Below, piece by piece: positions 6,516 through 14,000 of a stretch of 17,785 nt of DNA. The first letter of the stretch is position 1. Each line of letters begins with the position of its first letter. Source of the stretch: JBBQSF01 sp038214085 (lineage in GTDB: Bacteria > Bacteroidota > Bacteroidia > Bacteroidales > CG2-30-32-10); contig JBBQSF010000060.1 of assembly GCA_038214085.1 (NCBI GenBank), positions 1-17,785 on the forward strand, in the 5' to 3' direction. The notes under the pieces are model-generated. The model worked only from the letters and a program-made list of their open reading frames with translations. It was not told the DNA's origin and did no database searches. The position numbers and the translations under genes were made by a program.

Positions 6516-8378
6516 TTACTGCTTCGGGTTTTGCATAAAATTCTGAAGTAAAATTATCAGCCAAATTCTGTTGTAATAATACGTTCTGCCTTTCACAAGA
6601 AATTCGTCTTTATATTTTTTCACTACATCATAGTTGAGAATTCCTGCTGATTTCACGCTGTTTTCTGAAAGATTTTCCTCAATCAAATAACGCAAATCTT
6701 TTTGCAACCATTTTCCTAAAGGAATACCAAAACCCCATTTGGGGCGGTCGAAATATTTTTCAGGAATATAATCGTAAAGCACTTTTTTAAGAAGGTATTT
6801 TGACGTATTGTTTCTCAGTCGCAACGAAGGATCCAGATTGTATGCAAATTCAACAATTCTATAATCAAGCAGCGGTACGCGGGTTTCGAGCGAAAATTGC
6901 ATACTTGCTCGGTCCACTTTCACCAGCAGATCGTCTTTCAAATAATATTTAAAATCGAACAGACTTTGTTTTTCTGATGGGGAAAGTTTTCGTGAAATAT
7001 TTTCAGATTTTGATATTTCGTTATCGCTTAGATACTGAGGATTTAAAAGATTTTTTACTTCACCTTTGGAAAAGAAATATTGTTCCTGCGAAAAAATATG
7101 AGCAGGAAGTTCAACATTATTAACCTTTTCAAATAAATGAGAAACCCGTTTGTATTTATTATTTAGCAATGACAAACCCAATTTTGAAGGGCCACGAAAT
7201 AGCTGCAATACTGGATTGTTAAGTCGTTCGGCCCATTTGTATGCCCCGTATCCCATAAATAATTCATCGCCGCCATCGCCACTAAGGGTCATGGTTACAT
7301 TTTGTTTTGCAAGTTTTGAAACCAGAAGTGTTGGCACAGCTGACGAATCTGCAAAAGGTTCGTCGTAAATTCTCAACATTTGTGGAATAAACTCTAGTGC
7401 ATCTTTTTCGGTAACTGTGTACTGGTGGTGTTTTGTGCCTAAATAATCAGAAATTTGTTTTGCGTATTTGCTTTCATCAAAAGCTGCATCTTCAAAACGA
7501 ATATTAAAGGTATTAATTGGAACATTCGAAATGCTTTGTGCAATGGCAGTAACAATGCTCGAGTCGATGCCGCCGCTAAGAAAAGTGCCGAAAGGAACAT
7601 CGCTGATCATGCGGTATTTTACCGAAGAAACAAGCAATTCTTTAAGCTTTTCTTTGGCTTCATTTTCATCAGTTAAAGTTGTTTCAGATATTTTGTCTTC
7701 TATGCTCCAGAATTTTTTTATTTCAATTCCTTTATTGCTGACAATTGCCCATGATCCTGCAGGAAATTTATAAATTGATTTGTAAATGGAATGAGGCTCT
7801 GGAATGTAGCCCAGATGCAGGAAATGGTTTACTGCAGTGTAATTTATTTCAGAATTCTTTTTTATAAAATCACTTTGCATCAAGGCTTTTAATTCAGAAG
7901 CGAATGCAAAATTTTGCTTGTCCCAAAAATAATATATGGGCTTAATGCCTACTCTGTCGCGGAAAATGTAAAGATTGTTTTCCTGTTTGTCATATATGGC
8001 AATGGCAAACATTCCGTTTAGTTTGTTTACAAAATCGGGCCCCCAGATGCTGAAGGCTTCAAGAATTACTTCCGAATCGGAAGAAGTTTTTAAGCTGAAA
8101 CCATTGGTATGCGCGACAATTTCTTTTTCAATTTCTTTAAAATTATAGATCTCACCGTTATAAACCATGGCATAACGGGAGTTGTGTGAAATCATGGGCT
8201 GGTTGGCCGAAGCTGAAAGATCAATAATGCTCAGCCTTTTGTGTCCGAGTCCCACTGACTCGTTAAAATAAAATCCATCGGCATCGGGTCCGCGGTGCGA
8301 AATTGCAGCAGTCATTTTTCGGAGAATATCTTCCGAAAAGTCATTGCCTTGTGTATAATATCCGCTGATGCCGCACAT
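6516..8378 (-). CDS. asnB: Asparagine synthase, glutamine-hydrolysing
   Basis: 620 residues, cytoplasmic; makes asparagine from aspartate, glutamine and ATP. The N-terminal glutaminase domain has the catalytic Cys directly after the initiator Met (MCGISGYY), then SHRGPDADG, GHKRLSIIDLS and YNGEIYNF. The C-terminal synthetase domain has the ATP pyrophosphatase loop SGGIDSS at 268-274, followed by SGDGGDELFMGY and the late motif DRASMQFSLETRVPLLDYR. The length is nearer that of the longer Bacillus-type enzymes than of E. coli AsnB (about 554). Members of this family also act in surface polysaccharide or peptide modification, but no such genes are beside it here. It is divergent from purD and shares the 8379-8507 control region with it. 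Confidence 0.95.
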   Translation of the reverse strand: MCGISGYYTQGNDFSEDILRKMTAAISHRGPDADGFYFNESVGLGHKRLSIIDLSASANQPMISHNSRYAMVYNGEIYNFKEIEKEIVAHTNGFSLKTSSDSEVILEAFSIWGPDFVNKLNGMFAIAIYDKQENNLYIFRDRVGIKPIYYFWDKQNFAFASELKALMQSDFIKKNSEINYTAVNHFLHLGYIPEPHSIYKSIYKFPAGSWAIVSNKGIEIKKFWSIEDKISETTLTDENEAKEKLKELLVSSVKYRMISDVPFGTFLSGGIDSSIVTAIAQSISNVPINTFNIRFEDAAFDESKYAKQISDYLGTKHHQYTVTEKDALEFIPQMLRIYDEPFADSSAVPTLLVSKLAKQNVTMTLSGDGGDELFMGYGAYKWAERLNNPVLQLFRGPSKLGLSLLNNKYKRVSHLFEKVNNVELPAHIFSQEQYFFSKGEVKNLLNPQYLSDNEISKSENISRKLSPSEKQSLFDFKYYLKDDLLVKVDRASMQFSLETRVPLLDYRIVEFAYNLDPSLRLRNNTSKYLLKKVLYDYIPEKYFDRPKWGFGIPLGKWLQKDLRYLIEENLSENSVKSAGILNYDVVKKYKDEFLVKGRTYYYNRIWLIILLQNFMQNPKQ

Positions 8379-8392
8379 ATTTATTCTTTTGA

Positions 8393-8424
8393 CAAAAGTA
8401 CATCATTTTATTTTTATAAAAAGG
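8393..8424 (-). promoter_or_regulatory. Probable promoter of asnB
   Basis: On the minus strand TACTTTTG (8400-8393) is an exact -7 element. A T-run about 19 bases upstream (near 8420-8424) serves as a weak -33 element. The -7 box ends only 14 bases before the ATG, so the leader would be very short or absent. Confidence 0.5.
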
Positions 8425-8456
8425 AGCGGTGAATTGTTTAATATTAAGATGATTAA

Positions 8457-8488
8457 TTTTTTTTATTTGCATTCCTTTTGTTAATTTG
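8457..8488 (+). promoter_or_regulatory. Possible promoter of purD
   Basis: TTAATTTG at 8481-8488 matches the -7 consensus with one mismatch, and a T-run at 8457-8460 lies 20 bases upstream. The ATG of purD is 19 bases after the box. Weak match. Confidence 0.35.
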
Positions 8489-8507
8489 CAGAACAATATA
8501 TTCTGAA

Positions 8508-9791
8508 ATGAAAATTCTATTATTAGGTTCAGGAGGCAGAGAACACACATTGGCTTGGAAAATAGCACAAAGTCCTTTACTTGAAAAACTTTGGATAGTA
8601 CCTGGAAATGCAGGAACTGCAGAATGTGGCGAAAATGTTGAGCTAAACATTTTGGATTTTAATGCAATAGCAGATTTTACACTAAAAAATAAAATTGATA
8701 TTCTTATTGTTGGGCCCGAAGAGCCTTTAGTAAACGGAATACATGACTATTTTTTAAGTCAGAAATCTCTATCGGGAGTAAAAGTTATCGGACCGCAGGC
8801 TGATGGCGCAATGCTCGAAGGCAGTAAAGATTTTGCAAAAGCATTTATGCAGAAATTTCAAATACCCACTGCAGCCCATCAATCCTTTACAAAAGATACT
8901 TTACTCAGTGGATTTAAATTTCTCGAATCACTTTCCCCGCCTTATGTTTTAAAAGCCGATGGTCTGGCTGCTGGAAAAGGAGTGGTAATTCTTGACGATA
9001 TCATAAAAGCAAAAACTGAACTCAGAGAAATGCTTGAAGAAGGTAAGTTTGGAAGTGCAAGTGCAACAGTGGTTATAGAAGAATTTTTAAAGGGAATTGA
9101 ACTCTCTGTTTTTGTACTTACCGATGGAAAAACATATAAAATGTTTCCGTCGGCTAAAGATTACAAACGAATAGGAGAGGGTGACACAGGTCAAAATACA
9201 GGAGGAATGGGTGCTGTTTCACCTGTTCCGTTTGCAGATACTGCATTTATGAAAAAAGTGGAAGACCGTATTGTAATACCTACCATTAATGGTTTACAGC
9301 GTGAGAGGATAAATTACAAAGGCTTTATTTTTATTGGTTTAATGAATGTGGAAGGAGATCCTTTTGTGATTGAATACAATGTTCGTTTGGGCGATCCCGA
9401 AACTGAATCAATAGTGCCGAGAATTAAAAACGACTTTGTTGAATTACTTACTGCCGTTGCAAGAGAAGAATTACTATCCGTTGCAATTGAAATAGATGAT
9501 AGATATTGTGTTACAGTAGTGCTGACTTCAGGAGGTTACCCGGGAGATTATGACAAAGGAAAAGTTATCACGGGCATTGAAAGCGTTGAGAATTCCATGG
9601 TTTTTCATGCGGGTACGCATAAGAATGAAAATAATATTATTACCAGTGGAGGCCGCGTTTTGGCAGTAACTTCATTGGCTGATTCACTTGAAGAGGCTGT
9701 AAATAAGTCGTTGCACAGTGCTGAAAAAATAAACTTTGAAGGAAAATATTTCCGCAGGGATATTGGCAAAGATTTGATGAAATTGGAATAA
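8508..9791 (+). CDS. purD: Phosphoribosylamine--glycine ligase (GAR synthetase)
   Basis: 427 residues, close to the family norm; catalyses the second step of purine synthesis, joining phosphoribosylamine and glycine with ATP. The N-terminal fold opens MKILLLGSGGREHTLAWK, followed by GPEEPLVNGI; the ATP-grasp core has KADGLAAGKGV, GGMGAVSP and the metal-binding YNVRLGDPETE. The start is placed at the ATG at 8508, because the family begins exactly with this K-x-L-x-x-G-S-G-G-R-E-H; the frame is open to 8478, but that extension covers a promoter-like TTAATTTG. It stands alone, divergent from asnB, and is followed by a long gene-free stretch. Confidence 0.96.
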   Translation: MKILLLGSGGREHTLAWKIAQSPLLEKLWIVPGNAGTAECGENVELNILDFNAIADFTLKNKIDILIVGPEEPLVNGIHDYFLSQKSLSGVKVIGPQADGAMLEGSKDFAKAFMQKFQIPTAAHQSFTKDTLLSGFKFLESLSPPYVLKADGLAAGKGVVILDDIIKAKTELREMLEEGKFGSASATVVIEEFLKGIELSVFVLTDGKTYKMFPSAKDYKRIGEGDTGQNTGGMGAVSPVPFADTAFMKKVEDRIVIPTINGLQRERINYKGFIFIGLMNVEGDPFVIEYNVRLGDPETESIVPRIKNDFVELLTAVAREELLSVAIEIDDRYCVTVVLTSGGYPGDYDKGKVITGIESVENSMVFHAGTHKNENNIITSGGRVLAVTSLADSLEEAVNKSLHSAEKINFEGKYFRRDIGKDLMKLE

Positions 9792-9844
9792 TTTTTCACT
9801 AAGAGGTTGTTTAAATTTTAAAACACAAAATTATTTTACCCCTA

Positions 9845-10039
9845 TTCTCGATACTTTTTCTCTCGTCACTTCGAGTTCGCTCCAAAATATTAACAATTAT
9901 AAAAATTTATGCGGGTATCGAGAAGCGACGATAGAAAAGCTCGAATTGACGGGGCATATTAAAAATTTTATATTAAAAATAATTATGTCCAATTGATTAG
10001 TTTGTCAAATCGAGTAGAGAATCGTATCGAGATGTGACG
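9845..10039. repeat. Cluster of imperfect copies of a GTATCGAGAAGYGACG-like repeat
   Basis: TTCTCGATAC (9845-9854) is the exact reverse complement of GTATCGAGAA (9915-9924). CGTCACTTCGAG (9864-9875) pairs with CTCGAATTGACG (9940-9951) with one mismatch. The 16-base direct pair GTATCGAGAAGCGACG (9915-9930) and GTATCGAGATGTGACG (10024-10039) agrees at 14 positions. The arms interleave (A, B, A', B'). This looks like a decayed dispersed intergenic repeat; copy number elsewhere in the genome cannot be seen. Confidence 0.6.
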
Positions 10040-10060
10040 TGGTTAATTTGTTCTTGATAT

Positions 10061-10115
10061 AAGATTGGCGAGTAAACTTTCTTTTAGAATAAATTACTTA
10101 ACCAATCTTTACTCG
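10061..10115. repeat. Two overlapping 8-base inverted repeats (alternative hairpins)
   Basis: AAGATTGG (10061-10068) pairs perfectly with CCAATCTT (10102-10109), and the adjacent CGAGTAAA (10069-10076) pairs perfectly with TTTACTCG (10108-10115). The right arms share two bases and lie in the wrong order to form one continuous stem, so the two stems compete. Confidence 0.6.
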
Positions 10116-10238
10116 AACGGACAAATAAGAAGGGTTTTCAGGTCCGTAGAGAAATTTTCATGAATCAATCATTTTAATATTAACGGGAATTAAAAATGCT
10201 TAATCCTTGTTCATTATTCAATTTTTGTAATTTATATG

Positions 10239-10253
10239 GGCTGAAATTCAGCC
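10239..10253. promoter_or_regulatory. Perfect 7-base palindrome upstream of the rnpB -7 element
   Basis: GGCTGAA-A-TTCAGCC is a perfect inverted repeat around a single base. Its right arm falls where the -33 element of the rnpB promoter should lie, so it could be an operator for a dimeric regulator. This role is inferred from position only. Confidence 0.4.
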
Positions 10254-10271
10254 AAAAGTATAAAAAATGCA

Positions 10272-10279
10272 TATCTTTG
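10272..10279 (+). promoter_or_regulatory. Probable -7 element (TATCTTTG) of rnpB
   Basis: An exact TAnnTTTG match ending 17 bases before the first P1 base of the RNase P RNA. The -33 position holds TTCAGCC, part of a palindrome, instead of TTTG. Confidence 0.55.
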
Positions 10280-10296
10280 CACCAATAAAGTTCTTT

Positions 10297-10679
10297 ACAA
10301 TCAGACTGTTCTATCGCTTTCTGTAAAAAGAAAGAGGAAAGTCCGGACAACACAGAGCGCCATACTTCCTAACAGGAAGGTTCAATGCTGTAATGGTATT
10401 GGAACAGAAAGTGCCACAGAAAATAACTACCTTGTGCAAACAAGGAAAAGGTGAAAATGCGGGGTAAGAGCCCACGAGTAAGAGCGGCGACATTCTTACA
10501 GGGTAAACCTTATGGGTTGCAAGACCAAATATACCGGGAGATCACTTAAGTGTGTATAAAGGCTGCTCGCCTGATCCCGGGGGGTAGGTTGCTGGAGTCT
10601 GGCAGTGATGTCAGAACTAGATAAATGATAGAAATTCGCTGCAAAGCGGAAACAGAATCCGGCTTACAGGTCTGTTTGT
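10297..10679 (+). ncRNA. rnpB: RNase P RNA, bacterial type A
   Basis: The catalytic RNA of ribonuclease P, which trims tRNA 5' ends. Conserved blocks appear in the right order: GAGGAAAGTCCGGAC (5' half of P4, near 10333), GGGGTAAGAGCCCACGAG, GGGTAAACC, GCAAGACCAAATA, and near the 3' end AGAATCCGGCTTACAGG (3' half of P4). The boundaries are set by the P1 helix: ACAATCAGAC at 10297-10306 pairs with GTCTGTTTGT at 10670-10679 with one mismatch. At about 383 bases it has the normal length. It has its own promoter-like element upstream and a strong terminator directly after. No protein gene overlaps it convincingly. Confidence 0.96.
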
Positions 10680-10683
10680 TTTA

Positions 10684-10727
10684 AAAAAAAGTTGTTTGAT
10701 AAATATAAAAATCAGACAACTTTTTTT
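10684..10727 (+). terminator. Intrinsic terminator of rnpB
   Basis: A 17-pair stem: seven A, then GTTGTTTGAT (10684-10700), pairs with ATCAGACAAC followed by seven T (10711-10727). The loop is 10 bases and there is one G-T wobble. The T-run forms the end of the stem, so it may work in both directions. Confidence 0.9.
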
Positions 10728-10812
10728 ATGTTCTGAAGAGATCAATTATACTATTTCAGGTTGTTTTGTGTTTATTAAGAAAACAATGTTTATAAGTTGT
10801 TTTTTTTGGTTA

Positions 10813-10841
10813 TTTGTCAAAATGAATAATTACTAATTTCG
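10813..10841 (+). promoter_or_regulatory. Possible promoter of the TPR/barrel operon
   Basis: TAATTTCG at 10834-10841 matches the -7 consensus with one mismatch. TTTG at 10813-10816 lies 17 bases upstream, slightly closer than usual. The ATG is 27 bases after the -7 box. Confidence 0.4.
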
Positions 10842-10868
10842 CATTAAGTTATTAAAGAAACGGAATAT

Positions 10869-13800
10869 ATGAATAAGATAATCAGTGTATTGCTAATAAT
10901 TATTTTCTGCAATATTTCCTCAGGAAGTTTTGCTCAAAAAACTGAAGTATATGACGACCCTATTGCAGAATACCAGAATGCGCTCGAGTTGTATAATAAA
11001 GAAAAATTTGGTGCCGCTCAGGAACACTTTAATAAAACCATTGAACTGATCAAGGACGAACAGTCAGAAATTAGAATCAGCGCTGAATATTACTCTGCAA
11101 TTTGCTCTGTTGAATTATACAACAGCGATGCGGAATACAAACTGAACACGTTCATGAGTTCTTATCCTGAAAATTCAAAAGTAAAACTCGCTTTGTTTCA
11201 ACTTGGGAAGCTACAATACAGACAAAAGAAATACAACGATGCTTCCAAAACCCTTGCCTCCGTTGATGTTTACGATTTAAATTCAGAAGAACTTACCGAG
11301 TATTATTTTAAACTGGGTTACAGCTATTTTATGCTGAAAGATTACGATAAAGCAAAAAAACCATTTTATGAAATCAAGGATATAGATTCTAAATATTTTG
11401 CTGCATCAAATTATTATTATGCACATATCGCCTATAGCGAAGGAAACTACGAAACTGCGTTAAAAGGATTTCAGAAACTGGTTTCCGATGAAAATTTCGC
11501 ATCAGTTATTCCTTATTACATTGCTCAGATTTATTATTTACAGGGAAAATATGAAGAAGTTATTTTGTATGCACCTCCATTGCTCGATTCTGCAAATACA
11601 AAACGTGCACCAGAAATTGCCAGAATAATAGGCGAATCGTATTATAAAACAAATCTGTTTGCAAAAGCAATTCCATATCTTGAACAATACCAGAAAAAAA
11701 CCACCAATACTATTACCAAAGAGGATAACTACGAACTTGCCTACGCATATTACAGATCGTCGGAATTTACAAAGGCCATCACTCTTTTCGAAAAGGTTAT
11801 TTCCGGAAACGATTCAATTTCTCAGAATGCATATTATCATCTCGCTGATTGTTACTTGAAATCAGGAAATAAAAAATTTGCATTAAATGCTTTTCAGTCG
11901 GCATATAAAATGAATTTTATTCCTAAAATTGTTGAAGACGCGCTTTTTAATTATGCAAAGTTGTCGTATGAGATGTCCTACAACCCATACAATGATGCAA
12001 TTGTAGCATTTGAAAAATTTATTAACGAATATCCTGAGTCGTCAAACCTCGACGATGCCCGTACTTATCTTGTAAATATTTACCTGACCACAAAAAATTA
12101 TAAAGATGCTTTGGCTTCAATTGAAAAAATAAAAGTGCTCGATGACAAGCTGGCTATGGCTTACCAGAAAATAGCCTATTACCGTGGCGTGGAACTTTTT
12201 AATAGTAAAAATGTAACAGAAGCAATAAAATTGTTCAATAAATCAAATTCGCAACCGTATGATAAATCAATAAAATCGCAAAGTTACTATTGGAAAGCTG
12301 AAGGATATTATCGTTTGTCTCAATTTGATTCTGCAATAGCCAATTACGATGCATTTCTCCTAATGCCTGGAGCTTTTAGTCAGAGTTTTTACAATACATC
12401 ATATTACAATCTCGGGTATTGTAATTTTAAACAGAAAAGCTACAAAAGTGCTATAAAAAATTTCAGAAAATTTATTGCAAATAAGACGAATGAAAATGAT
12501 AAAGTTATCAATGATGCTTACCTACGAATTGGTGATTGTTATTTTGTTTCAAAAGAATTTTCGGATGCTGCCGAATATTACGAAAAGGCTGAAGCCATGA
12601 AATCTACAGATATTGATTATGCCATGTTTCAGAAAGCCATGTGCCAGGGCGTGTTGGGCAAATACGACAGTAAAATAGCTACTTTAAAAGACCTTACTGA
12701 AACCTATCCTAAATCGGCATACGACGATGATGCTAAATTTGAAATTGCCAGCACTTACGTTGTAAAATCCAATAATGACGATGCCTTACTTTATTTTTAC
12801 AAGGTTATAAACGAATATCCAAATTGTAGTTATGTAAAAAAATCGATGCTGAAAATTGGAATGATCTATTACAATCAGGATAACGATGCAAAGGCGTTGG
12901 CTGCATTTAAAAAAGTGGTTACAGAATATCCATCCACACCTGAATCAAAAGATGCGTTGGTTGGAATCAGAAATATATACATGGACAAGGACAGTGTGGA
13001 TGGATTTTATGTTTATGTGAAAAGCCTTCCTTTCGACTATGGTTCAAAAACCGAACAGGACTCTGTTACATACATTGCAAAAGAAAATCTTTATCTGAGT
13101 GGCGATTGCGAAAAAGCTGTTCCAGGTTTTGAAAAATATCTTCAGCAGTTTCCGCAAGGATATTTTGTTGCAAATGCATATTATTACAAGGGCGATTGCG
13201 AGTACCGTAGTGGCAAAGAAGACGAAGCCCTAAAGGATTTCCTGGCAGTTTTAGATTTGCCAAATAATAAATTTACGGAATACTCACTGGCAAAAACCGC
13301 AAAGATTTGTTATAATTCTGGGCGTTACGACAGTGCGATAACGTATTATTCACAGCTTGAAAAAAACGCAGAATTTAAATCTTATATTGTTGAAGCCAGA
13401 ACAGCCAAGATGCGTTCCTATTTCAAAAAAGTGGATTATCGTAAAGCAATAGCTGCTGCAAAGGTTCTGCTTACTACAGAAAAAGTTCCTGAGGAAACCA
13501 TTACCGAAGCGCATCTTACCATTGCCAAATCGGCATTAAAAATTGATAGTCTGGCGCTGGCACAAACAGAATTTGAACTTACCTACAAGTTAAGTCCCAC
13601 AAGCGAAAATGGCGCAGAGGCAAGATACAATATTGCGGAAATTTATTATTTGCAAGCGGATTATATTACTGCAGAAAAAACAATTTTTGAAATAATAAAT
13701 CAGATTCCTTCCTATGATTACTGGATCGGAAAAAGTTTTATCCTTTTATCCGATGTATATGTTAAAGGTGGAAATATGTTTCAGGCTAAGCATACTTTAC

Positions 13801-14000
13801 AAAGTATAATTGATAATTACGAAGGTGCTGATCTTGTTCAAATTGCTCACGAGAAATTAAATGCAATTTTGGCCAGCGAAAAAGTTGAAGAAAAGCAGCC
13901 CACTCAGGAGGACATCAACATAAAATTTGACGGCAATAATCCAAAAACAGATAAATTGTTTGAGGATTCTAACGAAAAGGAGGGCGAAAACAATGAGTAA
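10869..14000 (+). CDS. Large secreted tetratricopeptide-repeat protein
   Basis: 1043 residues. It opens with a signal peptide (about 1-22, hydrophobic SVLLIIIFCNI, cleavage after SFA before Q), so it is exported to the periplasm or outer membrane. Most of the rest (about 30-1000) is a long chain of TPR-like helices with many YP and EYP turns (EYPESSNLDDA, TYPKSAYDDDA, EYPNCSYVKKS, EYPSTPESKDA), the style seen in YbgF and BamD-type periplasmic TPR proteins. The last 40 residues are rich in Glu, Asp, Asn and Lys and probably disordered. No enzyme motif is seen. It overlaps the following barrel gene by 8 bases, implying coupled translation and a shared job, probably as the periplasmic scaffold for the barrel (inference). 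No characterised homologue is recognised with confidence. Confidence 0.92.
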   Translation: MNKIISVLLIIIFCNISSGSFAQKTEVYDDPIAEYQNALELYNKEKFGAAQEHFNKTIELIKDEQSEIRISAEYYSAICSVELYNSDAEYKLNTFMSSYPENSKVKLALFQLGKLQYRQKKYNDASKTLASVDVYDLNSEELTEYYFKLGYSYFMLKDYDKAKKPFYEIKDIDSKYFAASNYYYAHIAYSEGNYETALKGFQKLVSDENFASVIPYYIAQIYYLQGKYEEVILYAPPLLDSANTKRAPEIARIIGESYYKTNLFAKAIPYLEQYQKKTTNTITKEDNYELAYAYYRSSEFTKAITLFEKVISGNDSISQNAYYHLADCYLKSGNKKFALNAFQSAYKMNFIPKIVEDALFNYAKLSYEMSYNPYNDAIVAFEKFINEYPESSNLDDARTYLVNIYLTTKNYKDALASIEKIKVLDDKLAMAYQKIAYYRGVELFNSKNVTEAIKLFNKSNSQPYDKSIKSQSYYWKAEGYYRLSQFDSAIANYDAFLLMPGAFSQSFYNTSYYNLGYCNFKQKSYKSAIKNFRKFIANKTNENDKVINDAYLRIGDCYFVSKEFSDAAEYYEKAEAMKSTDIDYAMFQKAMCQGVLGKYDSKIATLKDLTETYPKSAYDDDAKFEIASTYVVKSNNDDALLYFYKVINEYPNCSYVKKSMLKIGMIYYNQDNDAKALAAFKKVVTEYPSTPESKDALVGIRNIYMDKDSVDGFYVYVKSLPFDYGSKTEQDSVTYIAKENLYLSGDCEKAVPGFEKYLQQFPQGYFVANAYYYKGDCEYRSGKEDEALKDFLAVLDLPNNKFTEYSLAKTAKICYNSGRYDSAITYYSQLEKNAEFKSYIVEARTAKMRSYFKKVDYRKAIAAAKVLLTTEKVPEETITEAHLTIAKSALKIDSLALAQTEFELTYKLSPTSENGAEARYNIAEIYYLQADYITAEKTIFEIINQIPSYDYWIGKSFILLSDVYVKGGNMFQAKHTLQSIIDNYEGADLVQIAHEKLNAILASEKVEEKQPTQEDINIKFDGNNPKTDKLFEDSNEKEGENNE
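13977..13984 (+). promoter_or_regulatory. Strong Shine-Dalgarno sequence (AAGGAGGG) for the barrel gene
   Basis: A near-perfect anti-16S match inside the end of the TPR gene, 8 bases before the ATG at 13993. Such sites are uncommon in Bacteroidetes, and no comparable site is seen ahead of most other genes here. It fixes the start of the barrel gene at 13993 rather than at 14020. Confidence 0.75.

Larger units (their letters stand above)
9792..10296. other. Gene-free region between purD and rnpB with repeat cluster and palindromes
   Basis: About 500 bases with no credible open frame on either strand. From left to right: an AT-rich stretch after purD with only an imperfect TTTAAA palindrome, an interleaved repeat cluster at 9845-10039, two competing hairpins at 10061-10115, about 110 bases with nothing recognisable, a 15-base palindrome at 10239-10253, and the rnpB -7 element at 10272-10279. 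Confidence 0.75.

Noticed and set aside
7455..7773. Plus-strand frames of 73 and 101 codons
   Set aside because: Antisense to the ATP-binding part of asnB.
9605..9799. 64-codon minus-strand open frame over the end of purD
   Set aside because: Antisense to conserved purD sequence with no start signal of its own.
9795..9835. Possible terminator after purD
   Set aside because: Only an imperfect TTTAAA-type palindrome without a GC stem; too weak to call.
10311..10493. 60-codon minus-strand open frame
   Set aside because: It lies inside the RNase P RNA gene, opposite its conserved core.
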